A stretch of 64,000 bases of DNA from Epiperipatus broadwayi. Its lineage: Eukaryota > Onychophora > Udeonychophora > Euonychophora > Peripatidae. The translations under genes and the position numbers were made by a program. Numbering within the stretch: the stretch's first letter is position 1; every line of letters starts with the position of its first letter. The notes beneath the pieces are model-generated. The model worked only from the letters and a program-made list of their open reading frames with translations. It had not been told where the DNA came from and ran no database searches. The stretch lies in assembly GCA_028023455.1 (NCBI GenBank), contig JAQFVV010012498.1, positions 3,195,001 through 3,259,000 on the forward strand, in the 5' to 3' direction. Positions 1 to 11,454 of this stretch are shown in pieces.

Positions 1-309
1 TGATATCAGTTGTTACTCTCTGCATATATATATTTTAGAGAAATTTGTTGATGTTATGGTGATAGATAAGATTATTTTTTTTTTTAAGCCAAGAAGTTCA
101 TGAGTTCAAATAAGTAAAATTTAGATTGTCAGATAGCTATTATATATTATAAGATTAAAAAGGCTTGTATTTTTTAGTTAAAAAAATTGCTTGTTGGAAT
201 AATGATTGGAGATGGTGAGCCCTTGATCTGTGATAGTTACTATATAGAAATAAATATATATATCTTAGATTTTATTTTATGAGTATATAATATTGTATTA
301 TTAATAATA
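1..309. other. AT-rich leader, no feature
   Basis: AT-rich sequence upstream of the coiled-coil ORF. A TATATAA-like string lies close to the start codon, but such strings are frequent in this DNA, so I do not call a promoter. Confidence 0.3.
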
Positions 310-1329
310 ATGGATAACAATAGTAATAAAATGCCAGTTAATGGTGATTTTGACTTAAAAGATTTTTTGGAAAAATTTAAAGCTGAATTAAATACCAAAT
401 ATGATAAACTTAGAGCTGAGATGAAAATAAACTCTAATGAATTAAAAGATGAACTTAGAGCTGAGATGAAAATAAACTCTAATGAATTAAAAGATGAACT
501 TAGAGCTGAGATGAAAACCAACTCTAATGAACTTTCTCAGAAACTAGAATCTAAATATGATGAACTTAGAGTTGAGATGAAAATTAATTCTAATGAATTA
601 AAAGTTTTGGTAGATGATAGTATTAGAAGAGTAGAAGTAAAATTTGATGAAAAGATGGAAAAATATAGAGAAGAGACAATAGTGGAAGCTAATTCTTTAA
701 AAGCAAAAATTGAAGAAATAAATAATGAAATGAAGGAAGAAAATCAAGGAATTATAGCCAGATTAGAAGTAGTTGAAAGAAAGACTATAAAGAAACCTAA
801 AATTTTTGATGAATACTATAGTAAGGATAAAAGAATTGATGAATCTGTAGAAATAAAATTAAATTCTTTAGGTGAAAAATATCTAAAGTTATTAGACAAT
901 GAATTACTAAAGATTACGGATAATACCAGTAATAAATTTAAAGATAAAATGCAAAATCTAGTTCAAAAATGTACCATTAATTGTGGAAACGTTTATACAA
1001 AAATTAATATTTACAAAGAAATATTCTTTACAAGAATTAACAATATAATATGTAATGTAAATTTTATGGAAGTAGAAATTGATCCAAATGGAGATTTAGG
1101 CAAAGTCAAAATAAAACTTAAATTCAGAAGTAAAGAGAAAATTAAAATAGATTTTCTTGAGATAATTTATACCAGTAAAAATATGAAGAAAATTAAAGTA
1201 AAATTCAAAGAAATGAGTAGAGATAAGTTTAAAATAAATTATCTTAAAAGAAGTATAGATTTTATGAGAGATTTAAGTAAACCTAAAGTTAAACTGAAAA
1301 TAATTAATATAATAATGTTATTGTTGTAA
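310..1329 (+). CDS. coiled-coil, lysine-rich protein of unknown function with 15-residue repeats
   Basis: An uninterrupted 339-codon frame, the longest in the window. Four copies of a 15-residue unit (LRAEMKINSNELKDE and variants) start at residues 34, 49, 64 and 86; the first two are nearly identical in DNA, so the expansion is young. Residues 15-150 look like a continuous charged coiled coil rich in Glu, Lys and Asn. Residues 150-230 are mixed, and residues 260-330 are very basic. There is no signal peptide, zinc knuckle or enzyme motif that I recognise. The start chosen is the first ATG of the frame; ATGs at residues 8 and 38 are less likely. N-terminal coiled coils occur in some retroelement Gag proteins, but no protease or RT follows within 3 kb, so a Gag origin is only a guess. 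It could also be an exon of a host gene or a chance frame in A-rich DNA, though the repeat and coil argue against chance. Confidence 0.5.
   Translation: MDNNSNKMPVNGDFDLKDFLEKFKAELNTKYDKLRAEMKINSNELKDELRAEMKINSNELKDELRAEMKTNSNELSQKLESKYDELRVEMKINSNELKVLVDDSIRRVEVKFDEKMEKYREETIVEANSLKAKIEEINNEMKEENQGIIARLEVVERKTIKKPKIFDEYYSKDKRIDESVEIKLNSLGEKYLKLLDNELLKITDNTSNKFKDKMQNLVQKCTINCGNVYTKINIYKEIFFTRINNIICNVNFMEVEIDPNGDLGKVKIKLKFRSKEKIKIDFLEIIYTSKNMKKIKVKFKEMSRDKFKINYLKRSIDFMRDLSKPKVKLKIINIIMLLL
409..609 (+). repeat. 45-bp coding tandem repeat
   Basis: Three adjacent in-frame units of 45 bp start at 409, 454 and 499, with a fourth diverged unit at 565. They encode the 15-residue repeat of the coiled-coil ORF. 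Because 45 is divisible by three, copy-number change keeps the frame. Confidence 0.85.
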
Positions 1330-1494
1330 AACAAAATGATTTTCAAGAGTTCTTTAATGTTGAAATTATATCACACTGATTTGCGATTTTTAAAGGATTA
1401 TTTAGAAAATTTGAATGAATACCATTCAAAATTATCCAGAGAATTGTTTTTTAATTGAATCTAGAATAAGTAAAATAAAGACTTACTCAAGTCG

Positions 1495-1725
1495 ATGATG
1501 TTTATCAAGATAGTCAAAGGAAAAGTAAGATTATCTGATAAAATAGCAACTATTATTGATAAAGTTAAGAGTTATGTTAGTGCTTATGATCAAGTTACTA
1601 TTTATGTAAAGGATATAGATGTAGAATCTAAGGAGTTCATAGCAAAATCTTTAGATACTTATCTCAAAATTATTCAAAAGCAATTGAGTTATACCAAAAT
1701 GCTATATGAAAATCTTGTAAATTAG
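1495..1725 (+). CDS. small ORF, hypothetical
   Basis: A 76-codon frame starting at a double ATG, 165 bases after the coiled-coil ORF and on the same strand, with a similar Lys/Ile/Asp-rich composition. It contains hydrophobic heptad-like spacing (IATIIDKVKSYV). It could be a second exon or decayed tail of the preceding ORF, or chance. No family recognised. Confidence 0.22.
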   Translation: MMFIKIVKGKVRLSDKIATIIDKVKSYVSAYDQVTIYVKDIDVESKEFIAKSLDTYLKIIQKQLSYTKMLYENLVN

Positions 1726-2362
1726 GGCAAACTTTTTCACAAAGTTTAACATACTGGAAATTCTTTACAGGAAGAATTGAAAAGGCACTTTTGATTATTA
1801 TATATTTTTTTTTTAAAAAAAAATTTTTGGACAAATATCTAGATGATCTGAGAGATAGATATAAATAAATGAATGTGGTTATTAATAAGAAAAATAATAT
1901 TCTTTAAACCATGTTAGTCCTTAGAAAGATTACAAATTTGAGAAGTTTTTCGATATTTCATAATTAATTAGTTATTTGCAAAGACATTTTTTTTTTTCGG
2001 TGGATTTGAGGGAATTGTAAATATCAATAGGTCGATATTTATATTTTAAAAATTTGTTATTTGTTATTAAAAAAAAAATCTCTTTAAGTTGAAGTTTACA
2101 TATGAAATATTTAAATTTTTCTTTTATGTTTATTAAATATAGTTATTATTTGAAGTTATTATTTTATTTATATATATCGATAGTACATCATTATAAATAT
2201 TTAATTATTGAAATAAATAAGGACATATAAATTGTTGATTAAAAAAAAAAGTATTTTATTTGCAATGATTACTAAATGTAATAAATAATTATTTATGTAT
2301 ATTTTAAAAGATGTCAAATTTTCGATTTGATACTTTTTATATGTATACTTAATATTTTATTT
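1726..2362. other. AT-rich, nothing recognised
   Basis: Homopolymer A and T runs and short TA tracts only. No frame, repeat pair or RNA motif that I can support. Confidence 0.4.
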
Positions 2363-2749
2363 TTATTTTGATGTTAATTGTTGTAAAAGAGAACATATAT
2401 ATATAACATGAGTTTTAAAATAGCATCTGCTGGCATAAAACCACGCGACAATAATAAGGAAGCCATTATTAGGATTATTGCTTATTAAAAATGGGATATA
2501 GAACAAACAACTGAAGGATAGAATTTTATTACATTTTATTTCTTTAAAGTTTACCATTTTTTTTAAAATACTGAAGTAACGTATATATTTTGTAATAAAC
2601 ATATAAATTATGACGGGGTAATAAGGATATATCGCAGCTAGGGCTGCATCATCATCATCGCTTTCATATATTCTAAAGCAATTTTTCAATGGAACAACTA
2701 AAAATTTCAACGTATAAATTTCATCGCGTCTGGAGTTAAAAGCTGGCAT
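2363..2749 (-). CDS. 128-codon ORF, doubtful
   Basis: A minus-strand open frame beginning MPAFNSRRDEIYTLK. Residues 29-40 hold an acidic stretch (ESDDDDAALAAI), and the rest is hydrophobic and aromatic, as expected of translated AT-rich DNA. Acidic N-terminal stretches of this kind occur in some transposase-derived proteins, but no catalytic motif or terminal repeat is present. It may be a relic of the first part of a longer gene or a chance frame. Confidence 0.15.
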   Translation of the reverse strand: MPAFNSRRDEIYTLKFLVVPLKNCFRIYESDDDDAALAAIYPYYPVIIYMFITKYIRYFSILKKMVNFKEIKCNKILSFSCLFYIPFLISNNPNNGFLIIVAWFYASRCYFKTHVIYICSLLQQLTSK

Positions 2750-3762
2750 AGCTATCTTAAATGTATTATCGTCAATTTAATTCTAATCTGGAAATAATTG
2801 TAATTGATGTACTGGATTTAACATTTTAATAAAATATGCATATATTCAAGAATTAATAATCTTCTTTAATGAAATCGTTTCGTCGTTCTTTTAATAGAAT
2901 GCATTCTAAAAATAAAATAATAAAATATACAGATGAAAAAACTCATGGACTAAATTAATTCTTAAAAAGGACAATCAACTAAGTGAACTTTTAAAAAGGT
3001 ATTTAATAATTATATATTTATATGAGTGATGTGTGGATATATATTTTTGAGATTGATATATTTTTTTTTTTTGTTTATTTTTATTTTTCATTGTAAAATG
3101 TAACGTTTGTGAATGATCAATTTAAGCGTCTTGTTCTATTATAACATTAAACGTATAACAGATGATGTTTAAGATAAATATTTAAATAATTTTAAAATCT
3201 GAAAATATAATTTATAAGTTGAGGTACTAAATATTAATTATTATCTTTACATTGCAACTATTAGGCAGAAATATGTCTTTATATATTTATTGTTTATATT
3301 TATATTGGAAATATTAATATTATTTAAAGTCAAATGATAACATAAATAAAAGATGTGCTATTTATTTTTATAAATAATGCCTTTGTAATTATTTAAAGAT
3401 CGATACTATATTATTCTTATTTTCTTAATGCCAAAGTTATTAGTGAATTAATTGAATTTACGACTTAATAAAAGATAATTTCTTATTTCATTTATTACTT
3501 GGTTTGTAGGTCACTTACATATATTATTTTTCATACACATATTTAGAGGTACATAAATTTATATAGTAGATGTGTATATTTGAATTTAATAAAAGTCCCT
3601 TTATTTTTGATATATATATTTGATTAGTTAGTCACATCAACCTAAAAGATAAATTATAATGAAAGATCTCATTGATTAGTATGATTTTAGATTTGTTTTA
3701 TATAAAGCTAGCTGGGAGGGCAATTTAAACAATTTATTAAAATATAATTGGAACAAGTTTAT
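2750..3762. other. AT-rich, nothing recognised
   Basis: No supported gene, repeat or RNA. Short TA tracts and A/T homopolymers only. Confidence 0.4.
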
Positions 3763-4056
3763 TTTTCTTCATTCTTTAATATAAATGGAATAACTCATAT
3801 ACATTCCATTATATTTAACTTGCTTAATTATGAGCTACCATATGGTTTCCATTACATTTTTTATATAACCGGGATAATTTTGTCTTTCTTCAATTTAAAT
3901 GGAATGTAGCAAGTACGATCCATTATATTTAACTTGCCCAAACATGGGCTACCTTAAGTTCCATTACATTTGGAGCATCCAAGTGAGGCTCTGAATTATA
4001 GGTTCCATTACATTTGGCTAGTCCAATCGTAGGGCTGCTACATATACGTTTCCATT

Positions 4057-4057
<1 letters not shown>
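3763..4057 (+). repeat. degenerate tandem repeat with TTCCATTA motif
   Basis: A unit containing TTCCATTA..TTTAACTTGC, then GGGCTAC or GAGCTAC, then TTCCATTACATTT recurs at about 3763 and 3882, with shorter partial units near 3975 and 4015. Spacing shrinks toward the right, where the array runs into a (TA)n tract. The period is about 118 bp for the first two copies, which carry many substitutions, so the array is old. Confidence 0.6.

Positions 4058-4059
<2 letters not shown>

Positions 4060-4136
<77 letters not shown>
4060..4136. repeat. (TA)n microsatellite, interrupted
   Basis: Two runs of TA, 4060-4102 and 4106-4136, separated by ACA. They directly abut the degenerate TTCCATTA array. Confidence 0.95.
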
Positions 4137-4138
<2 letters not shown>

Positions 4139-4244
4139 GCAACAGCATATATTAAGATTTTATATATTGGCCCTTCAAATTATGTAATTCAAGACTCAAA
4201 TCTTTTGTATTAGTATGCCATGTTACATAATATATTAATTTTTT

Positions 4245-4345
4245 ATAAAGTGAAGCAGTCAATCTTAGCTTAAGATTGTGCTTCATGTTTCTACCTACTA
4301 ACCTGTGTTTAAATCCCTATTTCCCATCCTGCTCCTTTTGTCGTG
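4245..4345 (+). repeat. possible tRNA-like SINE fragment
   Basis: TAGCTTAAGATTG is weakly like a Pol III box A, and GTGTTTAAATCCC some 45 bases later is weakly like box B. There is no second copy to confirm boundaries. This could be coincidence. Confidence 0.15.
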
Positions 4346-4482
4346 TATGTATATATTTCATGTATATATTTGAGATGTGCGCCTAAATTATAAAATTTAA
4401 TGTTTCAATAACATGTTTTAAAAATTATTAATTCTTTTATTAATTATTAGTTCTTTTTTATTAAAGTATTATAGATGCGGCT

Positions 4483-4485
<3 letters not shown>

Positions 4486-4526
<41 letters not shown>
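4486..4526. repeat. (TA)n microsatellite
   Basis: Uninterrupted TA run of about 20 units. Confidence 0.95.
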
Positions 4527-4528
<2 letters not shown>

Positions 4529-6103
4529 CAAAGCTTACTATCAAAATATTGATGTTTTAAATATTTATTATATGTCATTTTTAGCTTTTTCTTTTTAAAT
4601 TGCTTGTTTTTCTATTAAACTGTATATTTTTTTTATAAAATCCAATATGGAAGATGTGACTGTTGTTAATTGTCCAAAAATAATTAAAGGTTGGAAGCAC
4701 TATTGTTTTAATCTGGGGTAGGTATTTTTAATAAGAGTTTTACTTAAAAGGGGATTAAGATTAGAGATACTTTTGTTAAAAAACATGTTGTCAAATCTAT
4801 TTCTAATCTGGAAATAGATTTGAATTTATTTTTGGACGTTATCTTACAATTGCATCTTCAAAAACAACTGATAAAAGAAAAAGTTTAAAATGACTGAATT
4901 TTGGCGAATGGATTGGATTAGCTACTTTTAGAGAGAGGTATTATAAACATATTTCGTTTTGCTTGAAACTTAAAAATGATGTAGCAGTAAATCCACCACT
5001 CTTCAGTGGCCTCTGCCACTACCGTAATATCCTGCTGCCCTGAAATAAAGAAAGATCTAAAAAAAATTTTAGAATGCTAATAGAAGTTTCCTGCTACTGA
5101 AGTACTTGCATTTCAATCGCCGTACACATGCCATACTTTAAAATGGATTTTTAAAATAGCAAGGTAAATTTCCAAGCCACCACCTAATAGTCAATTTAGT
5201 CTAAATAATCTATCAAGATCTTTTCTCATGTATTCTTTAACTTTGCCTTTTTTTGTTTTGTTTTAAATATATATGTAAGTTGCTTTTCAATAATTTCTAT
5301 AAATTTAATCCTATCTCATATGCTTTAACTTCTTTTTAATTTTGGTGTGGTCATTTATTTATATATATTTATTATTTGATTTACATATCTGCTTGCTTAT
5401 TAATATGTCAATCTAAAACAATCTGATGAATTGAATTTTCTAAAAATCCTTTCTTCTTTTTAAGTAAGTCTTCATGAATCAAGTTTATTAATATCCTCTT
5501 AAAATATAATGCATTGTTAATTAATACACTCACCAGATTGTTTTACGTGCCAATATTTTATTTATGTTCTAATATAAAATATATATATATTTGTTTAACT
5601 CTGTATTTTCTACCTAGTGAAAATCCAGAACTCAAGCTAATTAATGCACTGAAACATTTATTTTATAATTATTTATTCAATTCTAAAATAAGGGTGACTT
5701 AATTGTTTTACATATATATATAACTGCTAGTTATTATTATTTTTATACTCTTAAAATATATGCTATGTATTCCAGTTATTGAAAATCCACGAAGGTGAGA
5801 TTGATTTATTTTAAATAGTAGGAAAGGGAAGGGGGGGGGGATCTTAATGTTTCTCTTACTAAATCAAATCTTAACGTATATTTTATTAATTTGAAATCTA
5901 AATCTTAATGTTTCATTTACTAGGTAAAATCTTAACGTATAGTTTATAAAATGAAATATTCTTTCTCTATATATATTATAATTGCATGACGTATTATAAT
6001 ATTCAAACAAGGGTAATTTATTTTAAAGCAGTAAAATTATATTTCAATGTTGTTAGTGACATTCATTGGTACTGCGTTTCTGACATTTAGCCTATCTTCA
6101 TAT
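4527..6103. other. AT-rich, no gene seen
   Basis: Mostly featureless. A slightly more GC-rich patch lies at 4980-5170, and a run of ten G lies at 5831-5840. No coding motif or repeat partner found by eye. Confidence 0.35.
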
Positions 6104-6470
6104 TATATATATATATATATTACATGCTTCTAGTCTTCTAATCTGGGGGTTGTGACAAGTTCGAACCCATAGATTTCTTCTCATTCCATAGATAGTTCAG
6201 CTATCTGGAACCACATTTATTCCATATCAAATGCCTCTGGAAGTAATCCCATAATTTTGGCACACGCTATGCATACTCACTTCGTTTAGATAAAAGGCCT
6301 CTCATGTTGGTTATACCAGCAAAAGTCTGGGCCACGCCATGCCTATCCACTTTTTTCTAAACACTACCCAAGAAGAGGGTGTGAGATTTCGTTTTCATCC
6401 AGAAGCACGACCTTTTCCTCTTAGTTATTTTTAGGCTATTATGTCAGCACCGCAAACTTCTTCGTATTAC
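6104..6470 (+). repeat. possible SINE: (TA)n then box-B-like motif and GC-richer body
   Basis: A TA tract (6104-6120) is followed by AGTTCGAACCC at 6158-6168, close to the Pol III box B consensus, and by about 300 bases of clearly more GC-rich sequence than the surroundings. No clear box A is visible and there is no second copy in the window, so the call is weak. Confidence 0.25.
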
Positions 6471-6535
6471 TATTATTTCTTTTGATTCATGACCCAGTTT
6501 TAATGCTCTAATATTAAAATTAAGCTTTGCTTAAA

Positions 6536-6537
<2 letters not shown>

Positions 6538-6577
<40 letters not shown>

Positions 6578-6596
6578 CTTAATTAATAAATATAGC

Positions 6597-6629
<33 letters not shown>
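6538..6629. repeat. two (TA)n microsatellites
   Basis: TA runs at 6539-6567 and 6601-6629, separated by about 34 bases of TA-rich sequence. Confidence 0.9.
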
Positions 6630-6632
<3 letters not shown>

Positions 6633-6934
6633 GCCAATTACTTCTATTTTATTAATTAAGTTTATTTCAATCATATACAATCCTACCTTCGTAATTTATA
6701 TATCTATATTTAAGAGTATCTATATGCCTTGGGGAAAATAAAGCATTCGTCTTACTATTGTTAAAATAATTTGTCATTAAATATTTTGTCATAGGTTTAA
6801 ATATAATCAAATGTTTTCAAATGTATTTTATGTATTTTCACGACCATAATGGCAGGAAAATAGTTTGTATTTATATCTGTAATGAATCTCAGAATGCTCC
6901 CTTAACCTTTCTGATGATGCTTATGAGACCTTTT

Positions 6935-8413
6935 GTCGATGATTGACATCACTCTAATTCCATTATTTTTAATGCTAGGATAGCCATTTTACAGTCATTC
7001 ATTAGGTTTTTAAAAGTTTTGTAAGATGCTGCCATCTTCTGAATTATTTTACAAGTAAAAAATCAATAAAACTGTCAGTAAACCATTGGCTCTCAGCCAT
7101 CAAAGACATTCTGATTGGCTGGCAAAGACAAAGAAACTGCCTAATCAAAGAAGAACGCTAAGATTTTCAATTCGAAAATGATAAATCAGTGTTTTAGACC
7201 ATTATAAAGTATTTTTTGAGAAATTATGAATTATTTAAGTAAAATAATGATAAAAACTAAATTATTTAAAAAAAAAATTTAAGATTTTAGTAAAAATATT
7301 TAATTTTTAGCAAAAAAAAATATTTACTTTTTCGTAACGTAAAACTGAAAAAAAAACATTTACGTCAGCAAACTCTTTTTATTCATTACTAAGTTTAGCT
7401 TTTAATTTTGACGCTATGAAATATTTTTACAATAAACAAATAGAAATTTATTTTTGAAAGAACTTTCGTTCACTTTCATAACCTGACAAATTATTAATAT
7501 ACTTTTTACAAATGAATCTAAAGTGAATATGATATTAAAAGGTTGAATATATTTTGACAATTGACTTTGTCTTGGCCAATTAAAAGTCTTGATTTTTAAC
7601 TCACTCGGGCCAATAATATAATTAGCGGTTAAAAGGTTAATTCTTCAACCGCCTCTTACAAGGCATCTCGTCGACATCTGACGTCACTCTAACTCTGCTA
7701 GTTCTTATGCTAAAATATTCGTTTGACAGTTATTGATTAGGTTTTTAAAAGTTCTGTAAGATGGTGCCCTCTTCCGAATTATTTTACAAGTAAAAAATCA
7801 AAAAAACCGCATTTTAAACTAAACAAAGAAAGAACCTTGTCAGTGATTCGCTGTCAGCCGGCTCTCAGCTGAAAAAGACATTCTGATTGGCTGGAAAGAA
7901 CAAAGAAATCGCCTGATCAAAGAAAATAAAGAAAAACGCTGAGATTTTCATTTTGAATGCAATTTAAGTATTAAAAAAATATAATTTGAGAAATTAAACT
8001 AGTTTTTTAAAAAATATACCAAAAAAAAAACAAAATTATTTTCGAAAAATATTGAAGATTTTAGTAAAAATATTTAAGATTTAGCAAAAAGAAATCTTTA
8101 CTTTTCGATAACGTAAAATTCAAAAAAAGCATTTACGTCAGCACTTTTTTGTTTAGACATTCGCTTTATATTTGCCGAAATTGAATATATTTTATAATAA
8201 ATAAATAGCAATTTATTTTTGAAAGAACTTTTGTTCTCTTTCATAACCTGAAAAATTAGTAATATACTTTTTATAAACGTATCTGAGTTGAATTTAATAT
8301 TATAGGGAATATGTTTTAACAATAGGCTTTGTCTTCAGTTTGTGAGTTGGCCAATTAAAAGATTTGATTTTTACCTCATACAACCAATAATATAATTAGC
8401 GGTTTAAGGGTTA
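6935..8413. repeat. diverged tandem dimer of a ~735-bp unit
   Basis: Copy 1 runs about 6935-7640 and copy 2 about 7669-8413. Matching landmarks in order are TCACTCTAA, ATTAGGTTTTTAAAAGTT, GAATTATTTTACAAGTAAAA, GACATTCTGATTGGCTGG, AAAATATTTAA, ATAATATAATTAGCGGTT. Substitutions and small indels are frequent. Copy 2 contains a perfect TGACGTCA palindrome at 7679-7686, the CREB/ATF site, where copy 1 has TGACATCA. CCAAT-type ATTGGCTG occurs in both. A regulatory origin such as an LTR U3 is possible, but there are no clear LTR ends. Confidence 0.75.
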
Positions 8414-8796
8414 ATATATGTTAGTCACCACGTTTCTGAACCGTAAATCAAAGCGTTAATAGCAATTTTATGTAACTTCTTTCTATTCGATTGGCATTTA
8501 AATATTGGACCCACCAAAGATGTGTGTTTATTTGTAATGTATTATTTAGCTAATAAAGAGCATATGAGAAATAATAGCGTGAATGACACTATGTAATTAT
8601 CTACCACTTGCCCATTCATGCACATACTAATGTACTTAATTTATAAATGTATAATAATTTGTCAGTATATTAAATTATATTTTATTGTCTAACTTATTTG
8701 AGTAGTTCAAATTCCTTTTCCTCTACTTCCATATATTACAACCTTGCTTATATATATTTTAATATAGTCATAGTTAATAGATGTCTCATTGTTTTG

Positions 8797-9010
8797 CTCA
8801 GCTTTGCTAGTCGGCCAGATTAAGATTAATTCTCATGTGCCATCACTATTATGTTATTCATTAGGTGTTATATCTGGGGCTTAGAGAGTGGGTTCGAATT
8901 CAGGCTGGTCCCTGATCTAAATTTTGGGCTTGACTGGGTTTGAAGTACATTTTGTAAGTTCCAGCTCATGTTAGATGGATAAACATGTTTTGACCGGCAC
9001 AAAAGAGATA
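8797..9010 (+). repeat. possible tRNA-related SINE
   Basis: GGTTCGAATTC at 8891-8901 is one base from the Pol III box B consensus, within a GC-richer patch running to about 9005. An upstream box A is not clear. No second copy in the window. Confidence 0.25.
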
Positions 9011-9305
9011 TAATATTTTTAATATGAGTATTCTATACAAAATATATTAGTAATTTTAATGTTGGTGACTCTAAATTTATAATAAAATATTATTAGCTAA
9101 AATCTTTTATTATTATCATCACTAATTTTATTTGTTATATAAAAATGCTGCAATATGATAAGAGGTAGTCTATGATAGGCATATATGCAGGGATATTATT
9201 CATAATGGATTTTCGGCTCAGAACTACCATCAAACTTAAGTCATAAACGATATATCAAGAAAAAGATTATACTGAAGGTGGGAAAATCCATTAAAAATAT
9301 GTATA

Positions 9306-9541
9306 CAAACAATAATATTTGATTAGTAGAAAAATTATAAATATTAAAAACTGATATAATAAATGTGAAAATAATGTTATCCATTTTGGGGATAACATAT
9401 ATTGGTATGGCAATAAAAAACAAACAATAATATTTAACTAGTAGAAAAATTATAAATACTAAGAACTCATATAATAAATGTGAATACAAAAATGATGTTG
9501 TTCATTTTAGTGATAACATATATTGGTATGAGAATAAAAAC
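9306..9541. repeat. two-copy tandem repeat, period 115 bp
   Basis: CAAACAATAATATTT begins both copies (9306 and 9421), and both contain GATAACATATATTGGTATG. The second copy has a small insertion and several substitutions. Confidence 0.8.
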
Positions 9542-10636
9542 ATTGGCTATTACAATTCAAATAATATAATGAAATCAATACATATTTTAATCTTAAAACT
9601 AGTTTGATATCACAAATTGTGAGCTTTAACATATCTTAATGTTTTTAATTATGACATTTTAAAATTGTCATGGAAGCTTTTAATATTAGAATAGGGAAAA
9701 CGATTTAAAGATAAAATTGTTGTATTAAATCACCATGGTAACATAAATGAGAGACGATATAGCTTTGTGGATTTTTTTTTTTTAAAATGTATATTATAAC
9801 TTCTTTTTTTTAAAAAAAAATGCTAAATTGAAATGGATATGAAATCATAGGAGAGAATGTACAGCAAATTTGGAATAGATTTTCATTAACAAAAATATGT
9901 ATTTTAAAATTATTCTGTTCTAAACAGATTAAACCTTGAAATGATCAACTAATAAAATGTAAGATATGAGTTAATGCAAAAATAGTAGAAGGAAAACTAT
10001 AGAACAATGTTAAGAGATGATATTTCTGTCAGAATTCTTTCTATTAAGTTGAATTATAATTGGTTAAAATTACAAAATTGATAGACTTTGAAAAAGCTGC
10101 AAACTTAACTGAGACTAATAGAAAGATGATGGACAACTCTACTCAAATCTCAACAAAAATAATTTATAGAATAAAAATAGAAATTGTCCATAAATTTTTA
10201 AATGATATAAGATAAGGTATAAAGAAAGAATAATATAAAAATGTTTAATATGATCCATTAAAATGAATTGAAAATCTGGAGTTTTTAAAGATGTATAAAA
10301 AGTTAATAGAGATATAAGAAAGTATAATTGTGAATTGGAGGACAAAAGTAATAAAAGATAATAAAAGTTCAATAGTATAAAATAATATATTGTTATTGGA
10401 AGAAAAGGTATTTCAGGAATATGAAGAAAAGTTGAAACTGTAATTAAAATGGAACAACATCAAGTTTGTGGGAATGTTTACAAATAATTATATAGAAAGA
10501 AAACAAGAAAACAAAGTAATTACTACAGTTTGTACATCTTTTTAATGAATAGATGTGACTTACAATTGAATCTGTGAAGAACAAAAATGTATAAAAGAAT
10601 GATGAAATTACTTTTGATATCTTAACACACTTATAA

Positions 10637-10639
<3 letters not shown>
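9542..10639. other. AT-rich, nothing recognised
   Basis: A-rich on the plus strand through about 10600. Open frames on the minus strand here are Phe/Leu/Tyr strings, as expected from A-rich template, and I do not call them. Confidence 0.4.

Positions 10640-10701
<62 letters not shown>
10640..10701. repeat. (TA)n microsatellite
   Basis: Uninterrupted TA run of about 31 units. Confidence 0.95.
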
Positions 10702-10704
<3 letters not shown>

Positions 10705-11454
10705 ACCAGGTTCGGTGGTTTACCATGAAGAAATTATTAAATGGGGACATAAATCTCTGATGGAGTAAACATAATATTTACTTTAACTCTTTAAATAAAT
10801 TTATCTTATAAAAGCAAATTTATGTGACTAAAATATAATACAATATTATTTCTTGCAATTTACATATTGCTCCACCATGGCCACTTAGGCAGAGAAGAGA
10901 GTACTCAAAGAGCACCTGACTTCAAGCCAGCAGATATATATGTAAAATATATCTAATTGACCACATTTGAAGAAACCAGATTTCTTCTTGACTGTTGAAT
11001 TCAACACCACATTCAAAGTGCTTTTTTGTTTTGTAGAAACACAGGTGCCAGTTACTTACCCAGAGGATAAATAACACACTTTAAACAATGGCCACTAATT
11101 TAACACCTAAGATATACCCATAACTAGCTCAGCTACTTGTAATCAATAATAAATTATTGTTTCAATTAGTGGCAAAAGAATTGACTAACAAAATTAAGCT
11201 TTCAGTTTAAAAGACAATTTATATTAATTAACATTTAATATACTAATTTTAAATACTTTTATAAATCGTATTTAACTAACATAACACTGGTATAATGATC
11301 ACACACATTTTAATTCACATGCTATAATATATAACAAAGCATTAGATAATATTTGATAATTAAAACACACACATCAATAGTTTGTCTAGGTATGCTAGAG
11401 AGTTCATATTACTTGACTCTGGGAGGCTTCAACTCATGCGATGGCTACTTTAGA
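10702..11454. other. no gene seen
   Basis: Moderately AT-rich sequence with no frame, repeat partner or RNA motif that I can support. Confidence 0.35.

Noticed and set aside
2363-2749. Function as a transposase from the acidic ESDDDDAAL stretch
   Set aside because: No catalytic motif, terminal repeats or second copy; reported only as a doubtful ORF.
6158-8901. Box-B-like words as intact tRNA genes
   Set aside because: No acceptor stem, anticodon arm or paired box A could be drawn; kept only as weak SINE candidates.
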